NCBI GenBank assembly: GCA_944349545.1
Contig: CALVNG010000016.1
Location: 1-36,514, forward strand
Source of the DNA: an uncultured Eubacteriales bacterium
GTDB lineage: Bacteria; Bacillota; Clostridia; Christensenellales; Aristaeellaceae
Direction of reading: 5' to 3'
Length of the DNA: 36,514 bases
Shown here: positions 1-9,235 of the stretch, in pieces
Position numbering within the stretch: position 1 is the first letter of the stretch
How the letters are laid out: every line of letters starts with the position of its first letter
The notes under the pieces: generated by a model
What the model was told of the DNA's origin: nothing
Seen by the model: the letters and a program-made list of their open reading frames with translations, nothing else
The model's database searches: none
Made by a program: the position numbers and the translations under genes

Positions 1-1152
<1,152 letters not shown>

Positions 1153-1172
1153 TCCAAAAACAGAAGACAGGA

Positions 1173-1204
1173 CCCGGCGAAGGACTTCCGCCGGGCCCTT
1201 TTTT
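1173..1204 (+). terminator. Rho-independent terminator of gdhA
   Basis: A 7 bp stem (CCCGGCG with CGCCGGG, arms 1173-1179 and 1189-1195) is followed within three bases by six T (1199-1204). It starts 20 bases after the gdhA stop codon. Confidence 0.85.
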
Positions 1205-1339
1205 CATGCGGGAGGGGAAGCGGTTCCACGCCAAAGGCGCCGGAGGCATGGAAGGCCGGGCGAAATCCGGCGATAGAAAAGCGGGGCCCGCTGTGATATA
1301 CTCAGCCTGCAGGATTCATCGGAAAGGCGGTTCTTTGGA

Positions 1340-1684
1340 ATGAAGAAAGTGAAGATCACCATTCTCAAAACAACGTTTGACAAGGAACTTGCGGACGAAT
1401 ATGGCGCGGTTGGATTGACGGCCTGCCCCATGATGAAAGAAGGACAGGTCTTTTATGCGGACTATGCCAGGCCGGAAGGTTTTTGCGATGAGGCATGGAA
1501 GGCGGTTTATCAGTATGTGTTCGCGCTGGCCCATGGGGCGGGAAGGGAAACATTCTATTATGGAGACTGGATCAGAAAGCCGGGCGTGGCCATTTGCAGC
1601 TGCAACGACGGGCTGCGCCCGGTGATTATGAAGCTGGAAGCGACGGAGCAGCCCTCCGAAATGGAGTATACCCCGGTCCGCTGA
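1340..1684 (+). CDS. TIGR04076-type small protein of unknown function
   Basis: A 114-residue cytoplasmic protein without signal peptide or membrane segment. The pattern matches my memory of the TIGR04076 family: start KVKITILK, then ACPMMKEGQVF, then PEGFCDEAW, then the near-invariant CSCNDGLRPVIMKLE close to the C-terminus. The function of the family is not known to me. Conserved cysteines at about 29 and in CSC suggest metal or redox chemistry, which is inference only. The start at 1340 is supported by GGAAAGGCGG upstream. A TATACT at 1297-1302 could be the -10 box, but the -35 is poor. It stands alone between the gdhA terminator and the convergent citrate synthase gene. The 196 bases after it hold a weak hairpin (CGGCC/GGCCG near 1722-1735) before five T, then the strong shared terminator. 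Confidence 0.8.
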   Translation: MKKVKITILKTTFDKELADEYGAVGLTACPMMKEGQVFYADYARPEGFCDEAWKAVYQYVFALAHGAGRETFYYGDWIRKPGVAICSCNDGLRPVIMKLEATEQPSEMEYTPVR

Positions 1685-1880
1685 GGCCGCAAGGCCGTTT
1701 CCTTTGCGGCAGACGGGCGTGCGGCCGCTAAGGCCGGCAGGCTTTTTCCTCTGCTCCCTGGCGGCAGAAAAAAACGGTACAGACACATGCAGCTGCAGTC
1801 GGCACGCCCGTCCATTCAGATGGGACGACCGCGAAGCGAGCCCCGCCCGCCGCCGACAAAACTGCAGGGCTTGGCGAAAA

Positions 1881-1910
1881 AGGCCCGGCGGAAACCGTTC
1901 CGCCGGGCCT
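1881..1910. terminator. Bidirectional terminator between convergent genes
   Basis: A perfect 13 bp stem (AGGCCCGGCGGAA paired with its complement) with a 4-base loop. T-rich tails lie on both sides: TTGTTT after it on the plus strand and TTTTTCGCC on the minus strand. It can end the TIGR04076-type gene from the left and citrate synthase (stop at 1946) from the right. Confidence 0.88.
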
Positions 1911-1945
1911 TTGTTTCGCTATTCCGCTTTCGCCTGCTTATCCTG

Positions 1946-3313
1946 TCAGCCCCGGTCGTCGATGCGCACGTACTCGCGCCGGTCCTGCACGCTCATGTAG
2001 GCGGGACGGATGATCTTGTCCATGTTGATCAGCTCCTCCAGCCGGTGAGCGCTCCAGCCCACGATGCGCGCGATGGCGAAGATGGGGGTGAACAGCTCCT
2101 CCGGGATGCCCAGCATGCTGTAGGTCAGGCCGCTGTAGAAGTCCACGTTGGGGCTGACGCCCTTGTAGATCTTGCGCTCGCGGGAGATGATCTCCGGGGC
2201 CATGCGCTCGACCATGGCGTAGATGGCGAACTCCTCCTCCTTGTCCTTCTCCTTGGCCAGACGCTCCACAAAGCCGCGGAAGATGGTGGCGCGCGGGTCG
2301 CTGATGCTGTAGACGGCGTGGCCCATGCCGTAGATGAGGCCCTTGCGGTCAAACGCCTCGCGACTCAGGAGCCTGTGCAGGTAGTCGGCCACCTGGCCCT
2401 CGTCGTGCGGGTTCTTAAGGGTCTGCTTGAGGTCGGCCATCATTTCGACCACCTTGATGTTCGCGCCGCCGTGCTTGGGGCCCTTGAGGCTGGCCAGCGC
2501 CGCCGCAACCACGCTGTAGGTGTCGCTGCCGGAGGAGGTAACGACGTGCGTGGTAAAGGTGGAGTTGTTGCCGCCGCCGTGCTCCATGTGCAGGATCAGC
2601 GCCAGGTCCAGCACGCGGGCTTCCAGGTCGGTATAGGACTTGTCGGGGCGGAGCATGCGCAGAAGGTTCTCCGCGGCGGAGAGGCTGTCGTCCGGGCGGT
2701 GGATGTAGAGGCTTTCGTCGCGCTCATAGTGGTTGTAGCTGTGGTAGCCGTAGACCGCCAGCAGCGGGAACACGGCGATCAGCATCAGGCACTGACGCAG
2801 TACATTGGCCAGCGACACGTCGCTCACGTTGTCATCATAGCTGGCCAGCGTCAGCACGCTGCGGCTCAGGGAGTTCATCATGTCGCGGCTGGGGGCCTTC
2901 ATGATCACGTCGCGCACGAAGTTGGTGGGCAGCGTGCGGCTGTCCGCGAGCGTGCGCTGGAAACCGATCAGCTCCTCACGCGTGGGCAGCTCGCCGAAGA
3001 GCAGCAGGTAGGCGATTTCCTCAAAGCCGAAACGGTGTTCCCGCGCCTCGGCGCCCACCAGTTCCGTGATGTCGTATCCGCGGTAGAACAGGCGGCCCTC
3101 GCAGGGAACCGTCTCGCCGTTGACCTGCTTGTTGCTTTCGATTTCCGAAATGTTGGTCAGGCCGGCCAGCACGCCCCGGCCTTTCTGATCACGCAGGCCG
3201 CGCTTTACGCCATAGGTCTGATACAGCTCCGGGTTGATCGAACAGTTGTCGGTCAGGAGCTGGGCATGCGCGTCCGCATATGCCTTGAGCCGGTCCAGGT
3301 TGGTTTGCGTCAT
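1946..3313 (-). CDS. gltA: Citrate synthase
   Basis: Condenses acetyl-CoA and oxaloacetate to citrate in the cytoplasm. It is 455 residues with the full citrate synthase fold signature. The catalytic residues align as H281 in GPKHGGAN, H332 in GMGHAVYSISDP and D391 in PNVDFYSG. HMEHGGGNNST and the C-terminal GWSAHRLEEL arginine region are also present. The N-terminal extension and the 455 length fit the citrate/methylcitrate synthase group common in Clostridia, so use of propionyl-CoA cannot be excluded. The start codon has GAAGGAGGT eight or so bases upstream. No aconitase or isocitrate dehydrogenase is nearby. In an anaerobe it would feed the oxidative half of the TCA cycle toward 2-oxoglutarate and glutamate, in line with gdhA at the left end. 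It has its own promoter. Confidence 0.96.
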   Translation of the reverse strand: MTQTNLDRLKAYADAHAQLLTDNCSINPELYQTYGVKRGLRDQKGRGVLAGLTNISEIESNKQVNGETVPCEGRLFYRGYDITELVGAEAREHRFGFEEIAYLLLFGELPTREELIGFQRTLADSRTLPTNFVRDVIMKAPSRDMMNSLSRSVLTLASYDDNVSDVSLANVLRQCLMLIAVFPLLAVYGYHSYNHYERDESLYIHRPDDSLSAAENLLRMLRPDKSYTDLEARVLDLALILHMEHGGGNNSTFTTHVVTSSGSDTYSVVAAALASLKGPKHGGANIKVVEMMADLKQTLKNPHDEGQVADYLHRLLSREAFDRKGLIYGMGHAVYSISDPRATIFRGFVERLAKEKDKEEEFAIYAMVERMAPEIISRERKIYKGVSPNVDFYSGLTYSMLGIPEELFTPIFAIARIVGWSAHRLEELINMDKIIRPAYMSVQDRREYVRIDDRG

Positions 3314-3403
3314 AATCTATCTACCTCCTTCTTCTTTATCAAAACGGGCGCGAAACGCGGGAGAAATGGCTTAGGAAGAGAAAAAAGGCAGCCCGATAAA
3401 TTC

Positions 3404-3433
3404 AGTATAATCCAATCGGGGCGTCCCGGTCAA
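3404..3433 (-). promoter_or_regulatory. Promoter of citrate synthase
   Basis: On the minus strand TTGACC (3428-3433) and TATACT (3404-3409) are 18 bases apart. The -35 box overlaps the stop codon of the upstream adaptor gene (3430-3432). Just downstream, CCCGAT/ATCGGG can pair ahead of six T (3381-3386). That may be a weak attenuator or the end of the ABC operon transcript. Confidence 0.7.
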
Positions 3434-4506
3434 GCGGACGGGAGGCCCTGCACGGTGGCGTGCATGCCGGGCAGCACGCCCTCGGGCGCTTCAAAGTCCA
3501 GCCATACCGTATAGCGGCTGCTGTCCTCGCCGCTGTCGCCCAGGGGGTCCACGGCGGTCACGGTGGCTGTCACGGGGGCAAGGTCCAGCTCATCGAAGGT
3601 GACGGTCATTTCATCCCCTGCGGCGATGCGTCCCACATCGCCCTCCGCGGCCTGCGCCTTCAGGCGGTAGGTTCCGGCGGGGATGGCGGTCAGGAGCGCC
3701 TGGTCCTTCTGCACGCTGGCGCCGGGTACGGCGCTGACCTCCGTCACGATCAGCGCCTGCGGGGCGGTGACGGCGGTGGGGTTCTGCGCGCCGCGCAGCG
3801 CGGGGTCCAGCACGTCGGGCACATAGCTGAACAGGTAGTCGCCGGGATGCACCACGTCGCCCGGCTGCACGGCCATGTCGGTGACGGTGCCGGATGCGGA
3901 CACGGCATAGGGCTGCACGATGGACAGCTCCGCGCGGGCCAGCAGGGTCTTGTTGCCGTAGTCCGGCTCACGGTAGATCTTCACGTCCTCGGTAAAGACC
4001 AGATCGCCGCCGAGCACCTGCACGGTGAACTGCGAGCCGTTTACGGCGGTGATCCGCCCGTCGGCAAAATGCTTTTCATTGGCCGAGCGCAGGTAGACGG
4101 GCATGCCCACCCGCAGGTCGCGATTTTCGACGGTGTTGTAGCCGGTGCGGTTGGTGGCCTCAATCTGGTAGCGGTCCGCGTATTCGATGCTGAGCACCGC
4201 TCCGTAGCGGCTTACGGCCGCGTCGGCCGATTCGCCCGCCTGCGCGTATACGTCCGCGACCGTGCCCTCGATCTCGGCGTACACGCGCTGGGGCTCCACG
4301 GTAAAGACCGTCTCACCGGAGGCGAGCAGCTGCCCGGCCCGCACGCTGAAAGGGGCCAGCAGGCCGCTGGCGGGCGCGGACAGCACGATGGGGTCCAGGC
4401 CTTCCACCGTAGCGGTCAGAATCAACGTTTCGGAGGATTCGGCCAGCGCGGTTGCGCCGGCCAGCGCCAGAAAGGCCGCCAGCGCCAAAGCAACGATCTT
4501 TTTCAT
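3430..4506 (-). CDS. Secreted HlyD/RND-like adaptor protein, last gene of the efflux operon
   Basis: 358 residues, with a signal peptide (MKKIVALALAAFLALAG, cleavage near ATALAES) and no lipobox. Four biotinyl-lipoyl-like half motifs can be seen: LSAPASGLLAPFSVRAGQ, EIEGTVADVYAQAGE, VSASGTVTDMAVQPGD and VTEVSAVPGASVQKD. A beta-barrel-like region follows (LKAQAAEGDVGRIAAGDEM to GVLPGMHATVQGLP). There is no alpha-helical hairpin of the kind used to reach TolC. I chose the ATG at 4506 because AAAGGAGG sits ten bases upstream. An upstream GTG at 4533 overlaps the permease stop but lacks a site. It follows the permease by 23 bases, so it is probably co-transcribed. It most likely assembles with the MacB-like transporter on the outer face of the membrane, and the role is inferred from context. 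Confidence 0.78.
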   Translation of the reverse strand: MKKIVALALAAFLALAGATALAESSETLILTATVEGLDPIVLSAPASGLLAPFSVRAGQLLASGETVFTVEPQRVYAEIEGTVADVYAQAGESADAAVSRYGAVLSIEYADRYQIEATNRTGYNTVENRDLRVGMPVYLRSANEKHFADGRITAVNGSQFTVQVLGGDLVFTEDVKIYREPDYGNKTLLARAELSIVQPYAVSASGTVTDMAVQPGDVVHPGDYLFSYVPDVLDPALRGAQNPTAVTAPQALIVTEVSAVPGASVQKDQALLTAIPAGTYRLKAQAAEGDVGRIAAGDEMTVTFDELDLAPVTATVTAVDPLGDSGEDSSRYTVWLDFEAPEGVLPGMHATVQGLPSA

Positions 4507-4529
4507 ATTCCAAAAGCCCTCCTTTGTGC

Positions 4530-5720
4530 TCACAGGCTGCGCAGGGCGTCGATGGGGTTGAGGTTGCTGGCCTTGCGCGCGGGGGCCCAGCCGAAGACGA
4601 CGCCCACCGCCAGCGAAAAGCCCACGCCCAGCGCGATGGCGCCCGGCGACAGCACGAAGGCGATGTCCATCAGGCCGGCCAGCAGCATGCTTACCATCAG
4701 GCCCAGCACCACGCCGATCAGTCCGCCCAGCAGGGAGAGGATGATGCTCTCCATGAGAAACTGGATTTGAATGCTGCGGGGACGCGCGCCCAGGGCCTTG
4801 CGCAGGCCGATTTCGCTGGTGCGCTCGGTGACGGAAACCAGCATCATGTTCATGATGCCGATGCCGCCCACCAGCAGGGCGATGCTGGCGATGCCCACCA
4901 AAAGGTTGGTCATCAGGCCCATCATGGTATCCATCACGTCCAGCAGGCTTTCCATGTTGATGACGGTATAGCTGTCCTCGCGGTAGTTGAAGGCAGCCTC
5001 CAGCGCGGCCTCCAGGCTGTCGGTCACCTCGTCGGTGCGGCTGGTGTCGTCCACGTACACCTCCAGCGAGGTGACGCCCTTGACGCCGAACAGGCGCATG
5101 TACGCCGTGTAGGGCATGATGAGCTTGCCGTTTTCATCGCCGGCCTGCATCTGGCTCATCACGTCGCTCACGTCGGCATCCTTGAGCACGCCTATGATGC
5201 GAAAGCGCGTGCCCTGAACCAGCACCGTCTGGCCGATGGGATCGGTGCCGCTGAACAGCGCGGCCGCCAGGTCGCTGTCAATCAGGCACACGCGGCTGCG
5301 CTGCTCCTGGTCGGCGGGCAGCAGAGGCCGCCCGCGGGCGACCGCGTCATTTTCGCGTCGGAACCAGGCATAGCCGTAGCCTTCGACCAGCACGTCCTCC
5401 AGCACCTCGCCGCCGGCTACCACGCTGAGCTCCTGCGACAGGGTGGGGGAGATGCCCGACACGCCGTCAATGGCGAGAATGCCGTCCAGGTCGCTTTCGG
5501 TCAGGCCGCTTTTGAGCGGCGTGCCCATGGCCTGCACGCTGAGCTTGCCGGTGCCCAGGCTTTCGAACTGGGCGGTCACCTCGCCCGTGGCGCTCTGCAT
5601 CACGGTGATGAGGGCGATGATGGCCATGACGCCGATGATGATGCCCAGCACCGTGAGGAAGGAGCGCATCTTGTTGCCGCGGATGTTGGAAAGAGACATG
5701 CGCAGGCTTTCCCTAAGCAT
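4530..5720 (-). CDS. MacB/FtsX-type ABC transporter permease
   Basis: 396 residues. One membrane helix lies near the N-terminus (MRSFLTVLGIIIGVMAII), followed by a large extracytoplasmic MacB periplasmic-core-like domain of about 230 residues, then three helices at the C-terminus. The short cytoplasmic signature SVTERTSEIGLRKALGA between helices 2 and 3 is diagnostic for the FtsX/MacB group. Such permeases work as dimers that move substrate presented on the outer side, with no true transmembrane channel. The start at 5720 has GGAGG four bases upstream and overlaps the end of the ATPase gene by eight bases, which implies translational coupling. A longer reading from 5798 has no ribosome site. 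The substrate cannot be read from sequence. Peptides, lipids or antimicrobials are the usual ones. Confidence 0.93.
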   Translation of the reverse strand: MLRESLRMSLSNIRGNKMRSFLTVLGIIIGVMAIIALITVMQSATGEVTAQFESLGTGKLSVQAMGTPLKSGLTESDLDGILAIDGVSGISPTLSQELSVVAGGEVLEDVLVEGYGYAWFRRENDAVARGRPLLPADQEQRSRVCLIDSDLAAALFSGTDPIGQTVLVQGTRFRIIGVLKDADVSDVMSQMQAGDENGKLIMPYTAYMRLFGVKGVTSLEVYVDDTSRTDEVTDSLEAALEAAFNYREDSYTVINMESLLDVMDTMMGLMTNLLVGIASIALLVGGIGIMNMMLVSVTERTSEIGLRKALGARPRSIQIQFLMESIILSLLGGLIGVVLGLMVSMLLAGLMDIAFVLSPGAIALGVGFSLAVGVVFGWAPARKASNLNPIDALRSL

Positions 5721-6411
5721 CGTCCTCCGCCCCCTCGGAAAGCACGCCGTCCAGAATGCGAACCAGCCGCGAGGCGTTCTGCGCAATATGGCGGTCATGC
5801 GTAATCATGATGATGGTGCGCCCCTCATCGTGCAGCTCGTGGAACAGGTCCATCACCTGATGGCCGGTCTTCTGGTCCAGCGCGCCGGTGGGCTCATCGG
5901 CCAGCAGAATGGTGGGGTTGGTGGCCAGCGCGCGGGCGATGGCCACGCGCTGCTGCTGTCCGCCGGAAAGCTGGTTAGGCAGGTGGTCCATCTTGTTTTC
6001 CAGCCCGACGCGCCTTAGCATCTCGGCCGCCCGCTCACGCCGCTGCTGACGGGGCATGCCGGCATAGATGAGCGGCAGCTCCACATTGCTCAGGGCATCC
6101 TGCCGGGGCAGGAGCTGAAACGACTGAAAGATGAAGCCGATTTCCTGATTGCGGATGCGCGCCAGCTCGTCGGGGGCCAGGTCGTCCACGCGGCGGCCGT
6201 GCAGGATGTACTCGCCGCTGGTGGGGGTATCCAGACAGCCGATGATGTTCATCAGCGTGCTTTTGCCCGAGCCGCTGGGCCCCAGCACGCTCAAAAACTC
6301 GCCCTCCCGAACGGTCAGGTCGATGCCCCGCAGCACCGGCGACCACTCGTCCCCCATCCAGTAGGACTTGGTGATGCCCGTCATTTGAAAAAACGTCGCT
6401 TCGCTGTCCAT
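5713..6411 (-). CDS. MacB/LolD-type ABC transporter ATPase
   Basis: 232 residues with a complete nucleotide-binding domain: Walker [10 protein letters not shown] (44-52), Q-loop Q96 in FIFQSFQL, signature LSGGQ (148-152) with [11 protein letters not shown], Walker B ILLADEP (168-174) with GALD, and the switch histidine in MITHDRH (H205). The length and the [16 protein letters not shown] segment place it with the LolD/MacB/YknY group that powers FtsX-type permeases. It lies two bases after the first adaptor gene and overlaps the permease gene, so the three are translated from one message. Confidence 0.95.
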   Translation of the reverse strand: MDSEATFFQMTGITKSYWMGDEWSPVLRGIDLTVREGEFLSVLGPSGSGKSTLMNIIGCLDTPTSGEYILHGRRVDDLAPDELARIRNQEIGFIFQSFQLLPRQDALSNVELPLIYAGMPRQQRRERAAEMLRRVGLENKMDHLPNQLSGGQQQRVAIARALATNPTILLADEPTGALDQKTGHQVMDLFHELHDEGRTIIMITHDRHIAQNASRLVRILDGVLSEGAEDDA

Positions 6412-6413
6412 GG

Positions 6414-7301
6414 CTACCTGCTTTCCACGCCCATCATGCGCTGCTGCATGGCGAAGAAGCGCGCCAGGTCGTTGGTCTGGTAGTAGACCGCGTCGCCCTC
6501 GCTGACGCCGGACAGAATTTCGATGTACTGGCCGTCGCTCACGCCGGTTTCCACGTACTGGGCGACGAGCTTGCCCTCGGCGTCCTTGAGGTACACAAAG
6601 GGACGGTTATACTCGTCATAGCTCAGGGCGTCCAGGCTCAGGCTGACAGCGCCAAGCGCCTGCTGGTTGAGGATGTTCACCTCCACGCTCATGCCGCTGC
6701 GCACGTTCTGGGCGGCCTCCACTTCCAGCTTGACCGGATAGTAGCTCACCCCGCCCTCGGTGGTGGCGCTGCGGGCGATTTCGGTGACTGTGCCGGGCAC
6801 GCTCACGTCCAGCGCGTTGAGGTACACCTCGCCCTCCTTGCCCTCCTGGATGGCGTCGATGTCGTACTCGTCCACATCCACGCTCACCTCCAGCGCGTCG
6901 TAGTCCACGATGCGGGCAATCTGGCTGCCGGGCTGGAGGGTGTCGTCCGTCTCGACATACAGCTCCTCAATGGTGCCGCTGTAGGCGGCGTATACGCGGG
7001 TGCCGTCGCTTCCCCGCAAAAGCGCGTCTCCCTCCGCGACGCGGTCGCCTTCCTTCACATAGAGCTCCTTGACCTTCAGGGTGTCCTTGGCGGTCTGCAC
7101 CTCGTCGGTCACGGGGATCAGGCTGCCGGAAAAGCTGTAATAGGTGACGATGTCGCGCCGCTGGGCGATTTCCTCGGTAAGGGACTGCGCCGCCGTCCTG
7201 CGCGCCGACAGGGTCAGCCCGGCAATGAGAAGCAGCGCGAGCACCAGCAAAATCCACGGCCATTTCCGCCGCTTTTTCCTCCTGGGAGGCTGGGTTTGCA
7301 T
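6414..7301 (-). CDS. Membrane-anchored efflux adaptor (HlyD/YknX-like), first gene of the operon
   Basis: 295 residues. A basic N-terminus (PPRRKKRRKW) is followed by one membrane helix (PWILLVLALLLIAGLTLSA) that anchors the protein with its bulk outside. A split lipoyl-like domain (VKELYVKEGDRVAEGDALL, then YSGTIEELYVETDDTLQPG) leads directly into a beta-barrel domain (LEVSVDVDEYDIDAIQEGK to GMSVEVNILNQQ) and a C-terminal membrane-proximal domain (ETGVSDGQYIEILSGVSEGD). The usual coiled-coil hairpin is absent, which suits a Gram-positive cell with no outer-membrane channel. AAAGGAGGAACCCC precedes the ATG. It is the promoter-proximal gene of a four-gene operon. Confidence 0.9.
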   Translation of the reverse strand: MQTQPPRRKKRRKWPWILLVLALLLIAGLTLSARRTAAQSLTEEIAQRRDIVTYYSFSGSLIPVTDEVQTAKDTLKVKELYVKEGDRVAEGDALLRGSDGTRVYAAYSGTIEELYVETDDTLQPGSQIARIVDYDALEVSVDVDEYDIDAIQEGKEGEVYLNALDVSVPGTVTEIARSATTEGGVSYYPVKLEVEAAQNVRSGMSVEVNILNQQALGAVSLSLDALSYDEYNRPFVYLKDAEGKLVAQYVETGVSDGQYIEILSGVSEGDAVYYQTNDLARFFAMQQRMMGVESR

Positions 7302-7336
7302 AGGTTTGGGGTTCCTCCTTTAGTTGGAATGGTGCG

Positions 7337-7366
7337 ATTATAAGCCGGCTAACAAACGCTTGTCAA
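7337..7366 (-). promoter_or_regulatory. Strong promoter of the ABC efflux operon
   Basis: Perfect consensus TTGACA (7361-7366) and TATAAT (7337-7342) boxes on the minus strand with an 18-base spacer. They lie about 35 bases before the first adaptor start codon. An imperfect inverted repeat overlaps the -35 box (ACGCTTGTCAAGCGT, 7356-7370) and could be an operator. Confidence 0.88.
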
Positions 7367-7454
7367 GCGTTCCGCTCTGAAATGACAGAAAACCGCGCGG
7401 ATTTTACAGTTTCGCCACAAGTGGCGGCGTGATGCGCGCCGCTGCAAATAAAGA

Positions 7455-7484
7455 AGCGCCGGCAGGCAACAGCCCGCCGGCGCT
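7455..7484 (-). terminator. Terminator of the HD hydrolase gene
   Basis: A 9 bp stem (AGCGCCGGC with its complement) with a 12-base loop. On the minus strand it is followed by TTCTTTATTT. It begins 11 bases after the stop codon of the HD gene. Confidence 0.8.
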
Positions 7485-7495
7485 CAGCAGAATGG

Positions 7496-8077
7496 TCAGC
7501 CCTGCATCTCCTTGCGGATGCTCTCCTCGCAGCTCTGCATGGCGCGAAGCGTGCGGTCCATCAGGTCCGTCAGCTCCCAGCCCAGGCGCTGCGCGCCCTC
7601 GGCGATCACGTCGCGCGAGCAGCCGGCGGCGAACTTCTTGTCCTTGAATTTCTTTTTGACGCTGCTGACCTCCATATCCATCACGCTCTTGCTGGGGCGC
7701 ATGAGCGCCGCCGCGCCGATGAGGCCGGTCAGCTCGTCGGCGGCGAAGAGCACCTTTTCCATCTCGTGCGCGGGCTCCACGTCGGAGCACAGGCCGTAGG
7801 CGTGCGAGCAGACGGAATGGATCATGTCCTCGCCCACGCCGCCCTGGCGCAGCAGCTCCGGGGCCTTTTTGCAGTGCTCCTCAGGCCAGTTTTCAAAGTC
7901 GATATCGTGCAAAAGGCCCACGGTGGCCCAGTAATCGGCATCCGCGCCATAGCCGAGTTCGTTGGCGTACCAGCGCATCACGCCCTCCACGGTCAGCGCA
8001 TGCTGGATGTGAAAAGGCTCCTTGTTATAGGTTTTGAGCAGGCTGAGGGCCTGCTCGCGGGTCAGGTTGCTTTGCAT
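7496..8077 (-). CDS. HD-domain hydrolase
   Basis: 193 residues, cytoplasmic. Residues that fit the metal site of an HD phosphohydrolase are H26 (IQHALTVEGVM), H57-D58 (GLLHDIDFE), histidines at 87 and 92 (MIHSVCSHAYG) and D114 (FAADELTG). The order and the length fit the small predicted-hydrolase HD group related to COG2316. Substrates of this group are not established to my knowledge. GCCAAGGAGG precedes the ATG at 8077. The gene is transcribed alone: it has its own promoter, divergent from cysK, and its own terminator. Confidence 0.85.
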   Translation of the reverse strand: MQSNLTREQALSLLKTYNKEPFHIQHALTVEGVMRWYANELGYGADADYWATVGLLHDIDFENWPEEHCKKAPELLRQGGVGEDMIHSVCSHAYGLCSDVEPAHEMEKVLFAADELTGLIGAAALMRPSKSVMDMEVSSVKKKFKDKKFAAGCSRDVIAEGAQRLGWELTDLMDRTLRAMQSCEESIRKEMQG

Positions 8078-8121
8078 GGGGCATTCCTCCTTGGCAGTTG
8101 CGCATGCCGCGCTCTCCCGCT

Positions 8122-8150
8122 ATCATACCACCCGCGGCCGGGCCTTTCAA
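8122..8150 (-). promoter_or_regulatory. Promoter of the HD hydrolase gene
   Basis: TTGAAA (8145-8150) and TATGAT (8122-8127) on the minus strand, 17 bases apart. It lies back to back with the cysK promoter, the two -35 boxes being 28 bases apart. Confidence 0.75.
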
Positions 8151-8178
8151 GCCCGCGTGGCTTTTTTGACGGAACGGC

Positions 8179-8207
8179 TTGACAAGCGGCCGCCTTGCGC
8201 CTATCAT
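8179..8207 (+). promoter_or_regulatory. Promoter of cysK
   Basis: Consensus TTGACA (8179-8184) and TATCAT (8202-8207) with a 17-base spacer, leaving a leader of about 40 bases. That is too short for a T-box or S-box riboswitch. Confidence 0.85.
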
Positions 8208-8251
8208 CCTAATCAATCCCATGGTTTTGCAAATAAGGAGGCGTCCTTTCG

Positions 8252-9172
8252 ATGAAGATGTATCGCAGCCTGACCGAGCTGATTGGCCACACCCCGCTCC
8301 TGGCGCTGACCGGCTACTGCCGCGAAAATGGCCTCAGCGCCACGATCGCCGCCAAGCTGGAGGCGTTCAACCCCGCCGGGAGCGTCAAGGACCGCACCGC
8401 CTGCGCCATGCTGGACGCGGCGGAGGCAAGCGGCGCGCTCAAGCCGGGCGGCACCATCATCGAACCCACCAGCGGCAACACGGGCATCGGCCTGGCGTGG
8501 GTGGCGGCGGCGCGCGGCTACCGCACGCTGATCGTAATGCCCGACAGCATGAGCCCGGAGCGGCGCGCGCTGATCCGCGCCTATGGCGCGGAGCTGGTGC
8601 TGACCGACGGCGCGCTGGGCATGAAGGGCGCCATCGCCAGGGCGCAGGAGCTGCATGAGCAGATCGCGGGCAGCCTGATCCCCGACCAGTTTTCCAACCC
8701 GGCCAACCCAGCGGTGCATCGCCGCACCACCGGTCCCGAAATCTGGGAGGATACCGACGGCAAGGTGGACATCTTCGTGGCGGGCGTGGGCACCGGCGGC
8801 ACGCTGACCGGCGTGGCCGAATATCTGAAGGCGCAGAATCCCGCGGTGCGCGTGGTGGCGGTGGAGCCGGTAAAGAGCGCGGTGCTGGAGGGCGGTGCGC
8901 CGGGTCCGCACGGCCTGCAGGGCATTGGCGCAGGCTTTGTACCGGATACGCTCAACACCGCCATCTACGACGAGGTGATTCCCGTCACGGACGAGGAAGC
9001 CTTCGCGGCCCGGCGGGCGCTGGTGCGCCTGGACGGGGTGCTCGCAGGCATCTCCTCCGGCGCGGCGCTGCATGCGGCCACGGTGCTGGCGCGCCGCGAG
9101 GAAAACGCGGGCAAGCTGATTGTGGCGCTTCTGCCGGATACGGGCGAGCGGTATCTGCAGGGCGCGGAATAA
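8252..9172 (+). CDS. cysK: Cysteine synthase A (O-acetylserine sulfhydrylase)
   Basis: A PLP enzyme that makes cysteine from O-acetylserine and sulfide in the cytoplasm. 306 residues, the usual length. K46 in NPAGSVKDR is the Schiff-base lysine, TSGNTG (73-78) binds the substrate carboxylate, GVGTGGT binds the PLP phosphate, and SSGAA near the C-terminus holds the serine near the pyridine nitrogen. AAGGAGG lies about 12 bases before the ATG. No cysE (serine acetyltransferase) is adjacent. An MBL-fold hydrolase follows after 63 bases without a terminator, so co-transcription is possible. Confidence 0.95.
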   Translation: MKMYRSLTELIGHTPLLALTGYCRENGLSATIAAKLEAFNPAGSVKDRTACAMLDAAEASGALKPGGTIIEPTSGNTGIGLAWVAAARGYRTLIVMPDSMSPERRALIRAYGAELVLTDGALGMKGAIARAQELHEQIAGSLIPDQFSNPANPAVHRRTTGPEIWEDTDGKVDIFVAGVGTGGTLTGVAEYLKAQNPAVRVVAVEPVKSAVLEGGAPGPHGLQGIGAGFVPDTLNTAIYDEVIPVTDEEAFAARRALVRLDGVLAGISSGAALHAATVLARREENAGKLIVALLPDTGERYLQGAE

Positions 9173-9189
9173 CCGGGATGGAGCAGCAA

Positions 9190-9209
9190 GCGCCCCTTAC
9201 AGGGGGCGC
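9190..9209 (+). repeat. Intercistronic hairpin between cysK and the MBL gene
   Basis: A 7 bp stem, GCGCCCC with GGGGCGC, and a 6-base loop. There is no T tract after it, so it is not a classical terminator. It may stabilise the 3' end of the cysK message. Confidence 0.45.
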
Positions 9210-9235
9210 ATCACGCGACATGGGAGGATTTTGAG

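Noticed and set aside
1787-3514. Long plus-strand open frame of 575 codons
   Set aside because: It lies opposite citrate synthase, which has all catalytic residues and a ribosome site. The translated frame is a His/Val/Gly-rich shadow with no family pattern.
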